Positions 56,877-64,000 of a stretch of 64,000 nt of DNA are shown here, piece by piece. The first letter of the stretch is position 1. Each line of letters starts with the position of its first letter. The notes under the pieces were generated by a model. It searched no databases and was not told the DNA's origin. It saw only the letters and a program-made list of their open reading frames with translations. The stretch spans positions 1 through 64,000 of the forward strand of contig CAZHFZ010000005.1 of the NCBI GenBank assembly GCA_964531455.1, read 5' to 3'. The position numbers and the translations under genes were made by a program. Origin of the DNA: Ga0077527 sp964531455. GTDB taxonomy: Bacteria > Pseudomonadota > Gammaproteobacteria > Burkholderiales > SG8-41.

Positions 56877-57716
56877 ATGCAGCTGATCCTGATTACAGGC
56901 CTTTCCGGCTCCGGCAAAAGCGTCGCGCTGGCAGTGATGGAAGACGCCGGCTTCTACTGTGTAGACAACCTGCCGGTGAACATGATCGGCAACCTGGTTG
57001 AAACGCTGCGCGCCTCCGGCACCGAACGCGTTGCACTGACAATCGATGTTCGTACCGGCGAAGCCATCACGGAGCTGCCTGAGCTGGTGACCTTGCTGCG
57101 CAACGATGGCGTCGAAGTCCGAGTTATGTTCCTTGAAGCCAAAGCGGAAACTCTGATCAAGCGTTACTCGGAAACCCGTCGTCGTCATCCACTGGCCTCG
57201 ACTGGACTGACGCTGCCGGAGTGCATCGCCCGGGAAAAAGAACTGGTCGCCGGCATCTCCGACATGGCACACCACATCGACACCAGCGACCTTGCACCCA
57301 ATACCCTGCGCGCCTGGGTTAAGGATTTTGCCGCAGCACCTGTTGCCGGACTGACACTGCTTTTCGAATCATTCGGCTTCAAACACGGAATCCCGCTTGA
57401 TGCGGATTTCGTGTTCGACGTGCGCTGCCTGCCCAACCCTCATTACGACCCGCAGCTGCGTCCGCTGACCGGCTGCGATGCCCCGGTTGCTGAATTCCTG
57501 CGCGCGACACCGGACGCCATGCACATGCTGGAAGACATCAACCGCTTCATTTCCGACTGGTTGCCGGCGTTCGAACGCGACAATCGCAGTTACCTGACAG
57601 TCGCCATCGGCTGTACGGGTGGCCGGCACCGTTCGGTGTTTTTTGTCGAAACGCTGTCCGCCCGCTTCCGCGAGCGCACCCGTACGCTTGCGCGCCACCG
57701 CGAACTCGGCACATGA
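56877..57716 (+). CDS. rapZ: RNase adapter protein RapZ (YvcJ family)
   Basis: 279 residues. Walker A is GLSGSGKSVAL (8-18), followed by VMEDAGFYCVDNLPVNMI. Typical further blocks are EAKAETLIKRYSETRRRHPL, FESFGFKHGIPLDADFVFDVRCLPNPHYDPQLRPLTG and AIGCTGGRHRSVFFVETLSARF. RapZ proteins bind nucleotide and, in enterobacteria, guide RNase E to GlmZ RNA. The stop overlaps the next ATG. Confidence 0.96.
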   Translation: MQLILITGLSGSGKSVALAVMEDAGFYCVDNLPVNMIGNLVETLRASGTERVALTIDVRTGEAITELPELVTLLRNDGVEVRVMFLEAKAETLIKRYSETRRRHPLASTGLTLPECIAREKELVAGISDMAHHIDTSDLAPNTLRAWVKDFAAAPVAGLTLLFESFGFKHGIPLDADFVFDVRCLPNPHYDPQLRPLTGCDAPVAEFLRATPDAMHMLEDINRFISDWLPAFERDNRSYLTVAIGCTGGRHRSVFFVETLSARFRERTRTLARHRELGT

Positions 57717-58318
57717 GCGACTTACGCGAAGTACCGTTGTTCCCGCTGGGCACCGTACTGTTTCCGGGGGGACTGCTGCCGCTGAAGGTGTTTGAACAGC
57801 GTTATGTCGACATGACCAAGGCCTGCCTTCGCGACAGCACGCCTTTCGGCGTGTGCCTGATTCGCGAAGGCCAGGAAATCGGTCAGCCGGCGACACCGCA
57901 AGCTACAGGCTGTCTTGCGGCCATTGAGCAATGGGACGTGCCGCATCCCAACCTGTTTGCGCTGCTGGCGCGCGGCGGCGAGCGTTTCCGCGTTCTCGAC
58001 ACCACGGTCAACAGCAGCGGGCTGATCATCGGCAAGATCGAGATGCTGCCCGAGGCCACAACCAGCGCAGAAATGGACGAAGCCTGCGAAGAGGTTTTGC
58101 GTCTTGCCATCAAACGCGCCGGCGAAGACAGCGTGCCTGGTCCGATACAACTGGATAATCCGGTCTGGGTCAGCTACCGGCTGGCAGAAATATTGCCGAT
58201 CACGCCGCAGGAGAAGCAGGCGTTGCTCGAAATGACCGACACCGATGCCAGACTGAAAAAGCTGCGGGAATTGCTGCTGGCCCACGGCATCATAGAAAAA
58301 ATCAATAAAAACAAATAG
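57713..58318 (+). CDS. Lon N-terminal (LON substrate-binding) domain protein
   Basis: 201 residues consisting only of a Lon-N domain: LREVPLFPLGTVLFPGGLLPLKVFEQRYVDMTKACLRDSTPFGVCLI, LLARGGERFRVLDTTVNSSGLIIGKIEMLPE, and the helical end VSYRLAEILPITPQEKQALLEMTDTDARLKKLRELL. No ATPase or protease domain follows. Such stand-alone proteins are common; their role is unsettled. The last codons (KINKNK) are supplied by an exact copy of the AT-rich word. Confidence 0.9.
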   Translation: MSDLREVPLFPLGTVLFPGGLLPLKVFEQRYVDMTKACLRDSTPFGVCLIREGQEIGQPATPQATGCLAAIEQWDVPHPNLFALLARGGERFRVLDTTVNSSGLIIGKIEMLPEATTSAEMDEACEEVLRLAIKRAGEDSVPGPIQLDNPVWVSYRLAEILPITPQEKQALLEMTDTDARLKKLRELLLAHGIIEKINKNK

Positions 58319-58321
58319 TTA
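58303..58321. repeat. AT-rich 19-base word, copy 4
   Basis: Exact CAATAAAAACAAATAGTTA at the 3' end of the Lon-N gene. It supplies the final codons and the TAG stop, in a reading frame different from that used by the mshM copy. Confidence 0.6.
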
Positions 58322-58341
58322 CAATATCTCCGCGACTGCAA

Positions 58342-59418
58342 TCAGATCTTGCGTGACCGTGCAGCCAATTGCTCAAGAATACCGCGCACCGGCGTCGGGA
58401 TCGCGGCCGTAAGGGCATCTTCAATCGGCAACCAAATCAGCCCGGGCTCGGCGGCGCGTGGCGGCCATGTCATCACCTGCGCGGGTTGCGGCAGGATATC
58501 CAGATGGTAATGCGTGAAGCCATGCGCAATCACCGGCAGCGCCTCATCCAACTCCACACGCGCGCCATATCGCTGCGCACAGACCGCAACGGCATCGGCA
58601 TCGACATCAGTTTCAGGGAAACACCACATTCCGCCCCAGATGCCGGAAGACGGACGTTTTTCCAGAAGCATCTCGCCGGCCCGCTGCAGTACCAGCATCA
58701 TCGTCCGCCGCTGCGGCAGCGCCTTGCGCGGCTTAGGCGTCGGCAGTTCAGCCGTGCGCCCGGTCTTATGCGCAACGCAAAGCGCCTGCACCGGACACTC
58801 AGCACAACGCGGGTTGCGTCGCGCACAGACCGTTGCACCAAGATCCATCAGGCCCTGCGTGTACGCGCGCAGGCCGGTTTTCGGCAACAGCAGTTCGGCC
58901 TGCGTCCATAACTGCGCCGCCACGGCGTTTTCGCCAGGATAACCGGCGATACCGCGAACCCGCGCCAACACGCGCTTGACGTTGCCGTCGAGTATGGCGC
59001 CGCGTTTGCCGAAGGCAAAAACAAGAATCGCTGCCGCAGTGGAGCGGCCAATGCCCGGCAGCGCCATCACCGCATCCATTGCCTGCGGAAACCCGCCGCC
59101 ATGTTCTGTAACGATGATCTGTGCCGCACGATGGAGGTTGCGCGCCCGGGAGTAATACCCGAGGCCGCTCCAAAGCGCGAGTACATCGTCCGCCGGCGCC
59201 GCGGCCAGCGCTGCGATGGTCGGGAAGCGCTCCAGAAACCGCTGGAAATAGGGAATGACTGCGCTGACCTGGGTCTGCTGCAGCATGATCTCCGACAGCC
59301 AGACCGCATAGGGATCACGCGTCTGCTGCCACGGCAGATCGTGGCGGCCATGGCGTTTCTGCCAGGCCACCAGCGCGGGCGCAAATTCCTCGACGGCAGC
59401 GTCAGGCCGTGCTGTCAT
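58342..59418 (-). CDS. mutY: A/G-specific adenine glycosylase MutY
   Basis: 358 residues. The helix-hairpin-helix is VMALPGIGRSTAAAILVFAFGK with the catalytic Asp in the following segment (GAILDGNVKRVLARV). LPWQQTRDPYAVWLSEIMLQQTQVSAVIPYFQRFLERFP is the N-terminal recognition helix. The [4Fe-4S] ligands are in CARRNPRCAECPVQALC. A C-terminal NUDIX-like domain (LEKRPSSGIWGGMWCFPE) recognises 8-oxoG. It removes adenine mispaired with 8-oxoguanine. It is convergent with the Lon-N gene. Confidence 0.96.
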   Translation of the reverse strand: MTARPDAAVEEFAPALVAWQKRHGRHDLPWQQTRDPYAVWLSEIMLQQTQVSAVIPYFQRFLERFPTIAALAAAPADDVLALWSGLGYYSRARNLHRAAQIIVTEHGGGFPQAMDAVMALPGIGRSTAAAILVFAFGKRGAILDGNVKRVLARVRGIAGYPGENAVAAQLWTQAELLLPKTGLRAYTQGLMDLGATVCARRNPRCAECPVQALCVAHKTGRTAELPTPKPRKALPQRRTMMLVLQRAGEMLLEKRPSSGIWGGMWCFPETDVDADAVAVCAQRYGARVELDEALPVIAHGFTHYHLDILPQPAQVMTWPPRAAEPGLIWLPIEDALTAAIPTPVRGILEQLAARSRKI

Positions 59419-59486
59419 CCCAGCACAACCGAAAGGGAAACGGTTCTGGACATCGGACGCCGGGTCACCAGAGGATCAAGGCAAGA

Positions 59487-59560
59487 TGGAGCGGGTGAAG
59501 GGAATCGAACCCTCGTATGCAGCTTGGGAAGCTGCCGTTCTACCATTGAACTACACCCGC
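59487..59560 (-). tRNA. tRNA-Gly (anticodon TCC)
   Basis: On the minus strand the 74 bases fold as GCGGGTG/CACCCGC acceptor, TAGTTCAATGGTAGA D arm, CAGCTTCCCAAGCTG anticodon arm with TCC, and GAGGGTTCGATTCCCTT T arm, and 3' CCA is encoded. TCC reads GGA/GGG glycine codons. A degenerate copy of its 5' half lies at 62065-62115. Confidence 0.96.
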
Positions 59561-59621
59561 AGGGTCCCGGTGATTTTACGCTACCCGCCCCGCTTGGGCG
59601 AGAAATGGCGACGAGGCCGGA

Positions 59622-60629
59622 TTACAACTGCCGGCAGACGTTATCCCATTCAGCAGATATGCGCTCCGCCGAGTAGGTCCCGACAATATGCTGTTGAGCA
59701 GCCGCGATCCGCGGGACGATCGCCGCAGGATCGTCGATCAACCAACCGATACCTGCAGCAATATCCTCGTCGATCCATGCCCATTCTCTGAACTCCAGAT
59801 ACGAAGGGATGGGCTGCGCCACGACAAATCGTCCAGCCCACAACGATTCGATGATCCGGTTCGGGCTTTTTGCAAGCGAGCGCGGGTGTCCGGCGATGTA
59901 CGGAATCACCACCAAATCAGCCTCGGCAAGGGAACGCCAGGTCTCCGCGTTGGACCATTCCGCAAAACGCATCGACAGCAAATTGCGGTTTTTCGAATTG
60001 AAGTCCTTGCACTGGCGTTCGATGCCTTCGACACGTTCAGTCACGATGCGCAAGTCCATCGGCTTTTTTCGACAGGCCTGCAGCAACGCGGGCAGGCTCT
60101 GTTCAAGGCTGGGCAGATTGACCGGGTGCCCGAACCACAGGGCTTTCAGCCGCGGCCCGGGCTGCCAGCGCGGTTCTCCGCGCGGCCCCTCAAAAGGATC
60201 ACCAACAACAAATGCGTCCTTGCCATATTCATCACGGATCTTCTGCCGCAACGGCTCCGATGTAGTGACCACCGCCCTGGCAAGTTCAACCATGCGCCGC
60301 AGATGCGGCCCGACACGGCCGTGCAACCGGTCATCGGAAAGATCAAAAACCGTTTTTACTCCTGCAGCTGCGGTTTCGCCGAGCAGGCTCTCGATGCATT
60401 CCGGCTCATCGTAATTGCGGCGGAATATGACGACATCGGCGCCAACGATGGCCTGGCGTGACTGCTCCAGCGTATTCCGGTCATGGCCAATGACCATCGT
60501 GTCATGACCCAGCGCACGCAGGCCAGCTGCCGGCATCAGCGCCCGGTAGCGGACACTGGCCACTTTGGAATTCACACCTGACGCGGTTGCGACCAGGTCA
60601 GCAGGAACGGTTACCCAGACTATTTTCAT
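59622..60629 (-). CDS. Glycosyltransferase-like protein (GT4/GT1 type fold)
   Basis: 335 residues starting MKIVWVTVPADLVATASGVNSKVASVRYRALMPAAGLRALGHD, the N-terminal Rossmann-like half. VVTTSEPLRQKIRDEYGKDAFVVGDPFEGP resembles the hinge of GT-B enzymes. The C-terminal half has LKALWFGHPVNLPSLEQSL, ADLVVIPYIAGHPRSLAKSPNRIIESLWAGRFVVAQPIPSYLEF (the E-x7-G donor-binding pattern is approximate) and IDDPAAIVPRIAAAQQHIVGTYSAERISAEW. The sugar and acceptor are unknown. It is followed by two methyltransferases on the same strand, which suggests surface-glycan modification. Confidence 0.75.
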   Translation of the reverse strand: MKIVWVTVPADLVATASGVNSKVASVRYRALMPAAGLRALGHDTMVIGHDRNTLEQSRQAIVGADVVIFRRNYDEPECIESLLGETAAAGVKTVFDLSDDRLHGRVGPHLRRMVELARAVVTTSEPLRQKIRDEYGKDAFVVGDPFEGPRGEPRWQPGPRLKALWFGHPVNLPSLEQSLPALLQACRKKPMDLRIVTERVEGIERQCKDFNSKNRNLLSMRFAEWSNAETWRSLAEADLVVIPYIAGHPRSLAKSPNRIIESLWAGRFVVAQPIPSYLEFREWAWIDEDIAAGIGWLIDDPAAIVPRIAAAQQHIVGTYSAERISAEWDNVCRQL

Positions 60630-60681
60630 CGAATTGCATCCGTGTATTGACTCTCAACCACGGTAAAAGCTGATGCAAATT

Positions 60682-61392
60682 TCACTTGCGGATTCTCAGC
60701 GGCTCCAGTTTGCGGCGCTTCCTTACCGCAATCACGCTATCGAAGAATTCGATAGAGAAAATATCGCGACAGACGTCGGGCGGCACGTTTCGCGGCGGAC
60801 GCTGCTCCCGCGGAACCTTGTAGCGTGTCTTGCGCAGGTCGGCATCGATAAAGTCGATGTTCAATCGCTCTGACAGTCCCTTGAAATAATCATAAAGTCC
60901 GATACCCAGAAAGGATTCCTGGTGCTCCGGCGAATAATTGGTATGCGTGTCTTCGATGATGTAGACGCCGTTTTCGGCCAGCGACGGAAAAAAATTGATG
61001 AACGACATGATCATGTGCGCTTGCACATGCGAGCCGTCGTCAATCAGAACATCAATACTCGGCATGAACTGCAGTGCCTCGTCCACGCAACGTTCATCCA
61101 CCTGCGACCCGATGACGATCCTGTCGGCGACCCCGGCGACTTCCATGCGTTTGCATTTCGGGTCGATGTCGATGCCCATGATTTTCGACTTCGGCCCGAA
61201 CAGCTTGCGCGCCACTTCCAGCGATCCGCCGTTCTGGACACCGATTTCGAGAAACGAGATGTCTTTGCCATAGAGGTTCGCCAGCAGGTGGTCGTAAATG
61301 TCGAAGTAGTGTTCCCACTTGTCCGAATCGAACTTGCGTTCCGAAAAATAGGCTTCACGATAATTTCGAAACATGGCGGTACTTTCGTTCAT
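60682..61392 (-). CDS. Class I SAM-dependent methyltransferase (CmcI-like)
   Basis: 236 residues. FLEIGVQNGGSLEVARKLFGPKSKIMGIDIDPKCKR is motif I and post-I. IDVLIDDGSHVQAHMIMSFINFFPSLAENGVYIIEDTHTNYSP is the DDGSH block and IEDTH of the CmcI / rhamnosyl O-methyltransferase group. Related enzymes methylate sugar or small-molecule hydroxyls with a metal ion. It starts 16 bases after the neighbouring methyltransferase stop, so the two are co-transcribed. Confidence 0.85.
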   Translation of the reverse strand: MNESTAMFRNYREAYFSERKFDSDKWEHYFDIYDHLLANLYGKDISFLEIGVQNGGSLEVARKLFGPKSKIMGIDIDPKCKRMEVAGVADRIVIGSQVDERCVDEALQFMPSIDVLIDDGSHVQAHMIMSFINFFPSLAENGVYIIEDTHTNYSPEHQESFLGIGLYDYFKGLSERLNIDFIDADLRKTRYKVPREQRPPRNVPPDVCRDIFSIEFFDSVIAVRKRRKLEPLRIRK

Positions 61393-61408
61393 TGGATGTG
61401 TTGCCGGA

Positions 61409-62038
61409 TCAGGCGCCGGTCTGGTTCGCGACTTTTGAAAAATCGGCGAACAGCTTCTGGTAAACCGCCTCCGACCGGGTGCCGGTCATCAGGCTCTGCA
61501 GATAGGGCAGATACTTCCGTTTGTCTTCGTTGTAATACGCCAGCTTGTTATCCACGCCATCGTCGTCGGAGAACGAAAAAAACTCGCCCTGAATGCTGGA
61601 AGCATAAAACATCGGCAGCCAGTGTTTGAGTTCCGGGAATATCGCCATGATGCCCTTGGGCGAAAACCGGAAATAGTCGTCAGGGTACTTGTGATAACGC
61701 CATACCCAAGGGTGACAGCTCATCAACGCGCCGTCCTCCGACACCACCGACTGGATGTTCTCCGCCAGTATCCACGGCCGCGGCGAATGCTCAAGCACGG
61801 AACAAACGATGACCAGGTCGAATTTCTGCCCGGTCAGCGGACCCAGGCCTTTTTCAAGGTCGACCACAAAGTCGACGTTGGCTCCGGCTTCCAGGTCAAT
61901 GCCGACATATTCCGATTCCCGGAACAGATCGCGAAACGGCTGGGTGTTGCCGTAATCCTTGGAACCGATTTCCAGAACACGGCCCCGGAAATTCCGGAAA
62001 ACGGCTTGAGCGTAAATCAGCTGGTTGATATCACCCAT
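61409..62038 (-). CDS. Class I SAM-dependent methyltransferase
   Basis: 209 residues. RGRVLEIGSKDYGNTQPFRDLFRESEYVGIDLEAGANVDFVVDLEKGL contains motif I and the acidic end of beta 2. FDLVIVCSVLEHSPRPWILAENIQSVVSEDGALMSCHPWVWRYHKYPDDYFRFSPKGI is the Methyltransf_11-type middle with the SVLEH motif. The substrate is unknown. It is the first of the three-gene minus-strand set methyltransferase, methyltransferase, glycosyltransferase. Confidence 0.85.
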   Translation of the reverse strand: MGDINQLIYAQAVFRNFRGRVLEIGSKDYGNTQPFRDLFRESEYVGIDLEAGANVDFVVDLEKGLGPLTGQKFDLVIVCSVLEHSPRPWILAENIQSVVSEDGALMSCHPWVWRYHKYPDDYFRFSPKGIMAIFPELKHWLPMFYASSIQGEFFSFSDDDGVDNKLAYYNEDKRKYLPYLQSLMTGTRSEAVYQKLFADFSKVANQTGA

Positions 62039-62064
62039 CGTTGCGATAACTCATGTTCTGGTAT

Positions 62065-62115
62065 TTGGAAGCTGCGGTTTTCAGTTGAACTACAGTGGAA
62101 TGACACTGATTTTAC
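62065..62115 (-). pseudogene. Degenerate 5' half of a tRNA-Gly plus flank
   Basis: TTGGAAGCTGC, then TTGAACTACA, then TGATTTTAC occur here in the same order and nearly the same spacing as in the intact tRNA-Gly (anticodon arm, D arm, 5' flank) at 59524-59579. The acceptor 5' strand has decayed and no 3' half is found. It is a remnant, not a functional tRNA. Confidence 0.55.
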
Positions 62116-62169
62116 TGCAGATAAAGACGTGTAGCGCGGGTGCATATCCATCCGGCAACTGCGCAAGTC

Positions 62170-63462
62170 TCATGGTTGCCAAATCGGCCGGGCCGGCAAC
62201 GGCCGGTCCAGCAGCGACTGGTCAAAGAAAAAATAGGCATCGAAATGATCGCGTGGCACCAGTTCGATGCCGTTTTCAAGACCGATTGCATTGCCATTCT
62301 GCATCCACCACCGCGGGTGCGCAGAAAGAAAACCGGCATCAGCATGAAAAAACGCCAGTCGATGCCCTGCTTCATACAACACCTTGTCGATCGAATTGGC
62401 CGCCGTCGGTAACATCCACTCGCCTTGGGTGCCACTCGCCTGGTATGCCGTCAGCGCAATATTGAACACGCGTCTGCCACTGAGTTGCTGGTAGAAATAG
62501 GCCCCGGATTTGAGGTCGCCATAGCCCCACCAGTTGGCCGGCGATCGGTTATGCGAAACATGGCTGATATGCGCCGACAGGATTGCTCGCTCTGCGCCGT
62601 GCTGCGCCATGATCAGCATCAGATTTCGCCCCTGGGCGATGTCGCGCTCGTTCCAGCTTCGGATATCGTCAACACCATCGTAAAAGTGGAAACCCAGCCA
62701 GCCCAGCAGGGTGGATGCCGACAATGCCGCTTCAAACGCAGTTCCGGCACCGGCAGGATTCGCCCCCTGCAGTTGCTTCGCCCGCTGCCGGGCATGGTCG
62801 ATTACTCCCGACAACGCTACGCGGCAGCGTTCATGGCCGCTTTCGCGCAACGTACTCCCCGGACGTTGCAGTTGCGCAATAACCCCATCCATTTGCGCCC
62901 ATTCCGTGGCGCGATAACCCGGGCAATTTGCAGATACGGCATCAAGTACCTTACTGTCGATTGCAGCGGCAGCAGCAGCCGACTGGAGTTGGGCGTAATG
63001 CAGCCATGGCCGATCCCAGACATCCATGCCGCGAAACACCACCGGTGCGCCGGGGTTTGCGCGGTTGTAATCGCAAATCCATTCCCATAACGGCAGGTCT
63101 GCCGCAGTGGGCATATACAGCACTTCGATCGGCGGCGGCGTCCGGGTGTTTGCACAGGCAGCCACCCAGCGGCTCAATTCAAGGCTGCGCAACACCCCTG
63201 TTTCCCAAACCAGCAAACGTATACCGTGATTGACCACCAGATAGCGGATCAGCCGGGTTTGCATATGCAGCATGGCGGCAGAACCGTGCACGCTTTCGCC
63301 GATGGCCACGACAGCGGCCTGGGTCAGACGCCCATCGATCAGTGCCGCGAGTTCGCGATCAGTGACGGCCTCGGGTGTTTTGCCCAACTCGGTCACGCCC
63401 GGCAATGCCGCGCTGGCCCAGTTGCAGAACAACATCACGAAGATCAGCAACCCGTGCCGCAT
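62170..63462 (-). CDS. Erythromycin esterase-family (EreA-like) secreted protein
   Basis: 430 residues from the ATG at 63462 (a start eight codons earlier is possible). The signal peptide MRHGLLIFVMLFCNWASAALPG is clear. Family motifs are VVAIGESVHGSAAMLHMQTRLIRYLVVNHGIRLLVWETG (the GESxHG and E-T-G residues), WICDYNRANPGAPVVFRGMDVW, and RAILSAHISHVSHNR with the metal/catalytic His pair. Most members are not macrolide esterases but hydrolases of unknown substrate, and the exported form suggests a different role. No resistance claim can be made from sequence alone. Confidence 0.85.
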   Translation of the reverse strand: MRHGLLIFVMLFCNWASAALPGVTELGKTPEAVTDRELAALIDGRLTQAAVVAIGESVHGSAAMLHMQTRLIRYLVVNHGIRLLVWETGVLRSLELSRWVAACANTRTPPPIEVLYMPTAADLPLWEWICDYNRANPGAPVVFRGMDVWDRPWLHYAQLQSAAAAAAIDSKVLDAVSANCPGYRATEWAQMDGVIAQLQRPGSTLRESGHERCRVALSGVIDHARQRAKQLQGANPAGAGTAFEAALSASTLLGWLGFHFYDGVDDIRSWNERDIAQGRNLMLIMAQHGAERAILSAHISHVSHNRSPANWWGYGDLKSGAYFYQQLSGRRVFNIALTAYQASGTQGEWMLPTAANSIDKVLYEAGHRLAFFHADAGFLSAHPRWWMQNGNAIGLENGIELVPRDHFDAYFFFDQSLLDRPLPARPIWQP

Positions 63463-63537
63463 GGTCACTGCGTCACCTGAAATCATGGATCACCAACAGC
63501 GCATGCCCAAGACATCCAGCTGCCCGGCAGAAGACGC

Positions 63538-64000
63538 TCAGGCGCGCGACACCCGGCACAGCAGCACCTTGAGGTTGGTCTGGTCAGAGACCGGATCGCG
63601 CTGAGTGTTGTCGGTCAGGAAATTCACCGGTCGCCACGGGTTGTACGGCTGGCGTTCGCCCCAGCCGATCGGGATGAACACGGCGGTCGGACGAATACCG
63701 GCATGCACCCAGGCCATCGCTTCGATGCAGCCATGCGCGGACTCAACCTTCACGCGTTCGCCATCCTTGATGCCGAGCTTCGCCGCCTTGTCGGGATGGA
63801 TCTGGCAAAACAGGTCCGGCCACATTTCCTGCGACTGCCAGAAATAATGTGTCCAGCTGTGGAAATGCGCCGCTGACGGACGCCCGGTGACCAGTTCAGT
63901 ATCAAAACCCTGCTCGCGCAATTTCAGGCCCGGGTGATCGGGTCCCGGCGCAACGATGCGCCCACGCGCGCTGCCGGTAGCTGGCGAGCAAAACGGTGAT
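63538..64000 (-). CDS. Molybdopterin-dependent oxidoreductase, C-terminal part (cut by window edge)
   Basis: The frame enters from the right edge; there is no true start in the window (internal Leu codons are not starts). The visible 153 residues are the molybdopterin-dinucleotide-binding domain: TGRPSAAHFHSWTHYFWQSQEMWPDLFCQIHPDKAAKLGIKDGERVKVESAHGCIEAMAWVHAGIRPTAVFIPIGWGERQPYNPWRPVNFLTD. The IHPDKAAKLGIKDGERVKV pattern is typical of DMSO-reductase-family large subunits. The substrate cannot be judged from this end. Confidence 0.85.
   Translation of the reverse strand, partial: SPFCSPATGSARGRIVAPGPDHPGLKLREQGFDTELVTGRPSAAHFHSWTHYFWQSQEMWPDLFCQIHPDKAAKLGIKDGERVKVESAHGCIEAMAWVHAGIRPTAVFIPIGWGERQPYNPWRPVNFLTDNTQRDPVSDQTNLKVLLCRVSRA

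Noticed and set aside
62170..63486. Calling the esterase-family gene a macrolide resistance determinant
   Set aside because: Only the family motifs are seen; most members have other or unknown substrates and this one is exported.
1..64000. CRISPR array, prophage, insertion sequence or rRNA genes
   Set aside because: No evenly spaced direct repeats, transposase or integrase frames, phage structural genes or rRNA stretches were recognised in the window.

Overview
The window looks like a chromosomal segment of a betaproteobacterium, judging by eye from high GC with AT-rich spacers. The evidence is gene order: sspB-sspA beside petC-petB-petA; a near-complete histidine operon (hisG-D-C-B-H-A-F-I-E) running into tatA-B-C; the mla lipid-transport operon beside ibaG/bolA and murA; and kdsD-kdsC-lptC-lptA-lptB-rpoN-hpf-ptsN-hprK-rapZ. 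A Bug-family periplasmic receptor and a short-form HisG agree with this. The order (Burkholderiales, Rhodocyclales or Nitrosomonadales) cannot be fixed by eye. Two runs of exactly 10 N (7008-7017 in petB, 52918-52927 in lptB) show that this is a scaffolded draft assembly, possibly metagenomic.

Layout. 1-1.4 kb: a cut-off ABC exporter and tRNA-Thr. 1.4-4.2 kb: an NAD-binding oxidoreductase, a hairpin-rich intergenic repeat and a Tat-type amidohydrolase. 4.3-8.4 kb: sspBA and the cytochrome bc1 complex. 8.5-12.7 kb: a Bug receptor divergent from a GlcG-like gene, a small secreted protein, a Nif3-like protein and a DegS-type protease. 12.7-21.1 kb: tatCBA and the his operon, all on the minus strand, with two intergenic inverted repeats inserted in the spacers. 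21.3-28.5 kb: a stray MlaF paralogue, murA, ibaG, an ABC-2 exporter and mlaBCDEF.

29-48 kb is the most distinctive region: an MSHA-like type IV pilus locus. It opens with an ABC ATPase and an NtrC-type (PrsR-like) sigma-54 activator. There follow the MshM-like ATPase with a SPOR domain, a lipoprotein secretin, a TPR protein, a GspE/MshE ATPase with an apparent c-di-GMP-binding N-terminus, a GspF/MshG protein, three inner-membrane/periplasmic assembly proteins and two prepilin-like proteins. A multi-membrane-span histidine kinase (PrsK-like) lies on the opposite strand. An ABC permease, an unknown protein and a major prepilin complete the set. The prepilin gene has a near-consensus sigma-54 promoter with an upstream IHF site, and rpoN itself lies 6 kb further on. 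My inference is that kinase, activator and sigma-54 control pilin synthesis, while MshE links assembly to c-di-GMP.

48-59.4 kb: a Kef-type antiporter, the Kdo/LPS-export genes, rpoN, the nitrogen-PTS genes, rapZ, a Lon-N protein and mutY. 59.5-64 kb is accessory in character: tRNA-Gly, a glycosyltransferase, two methyltransferases, a degenerate tRNA-Gly half, an erythromycin-esterase-family protein and the end of a molybdopterin oxidoreductase. A 19-base AT-rich word (CAATAAAAACAAATAGTTA) recurs in four unrelated contexts, and a 27-bp tandem duplication covers the secretin start site.
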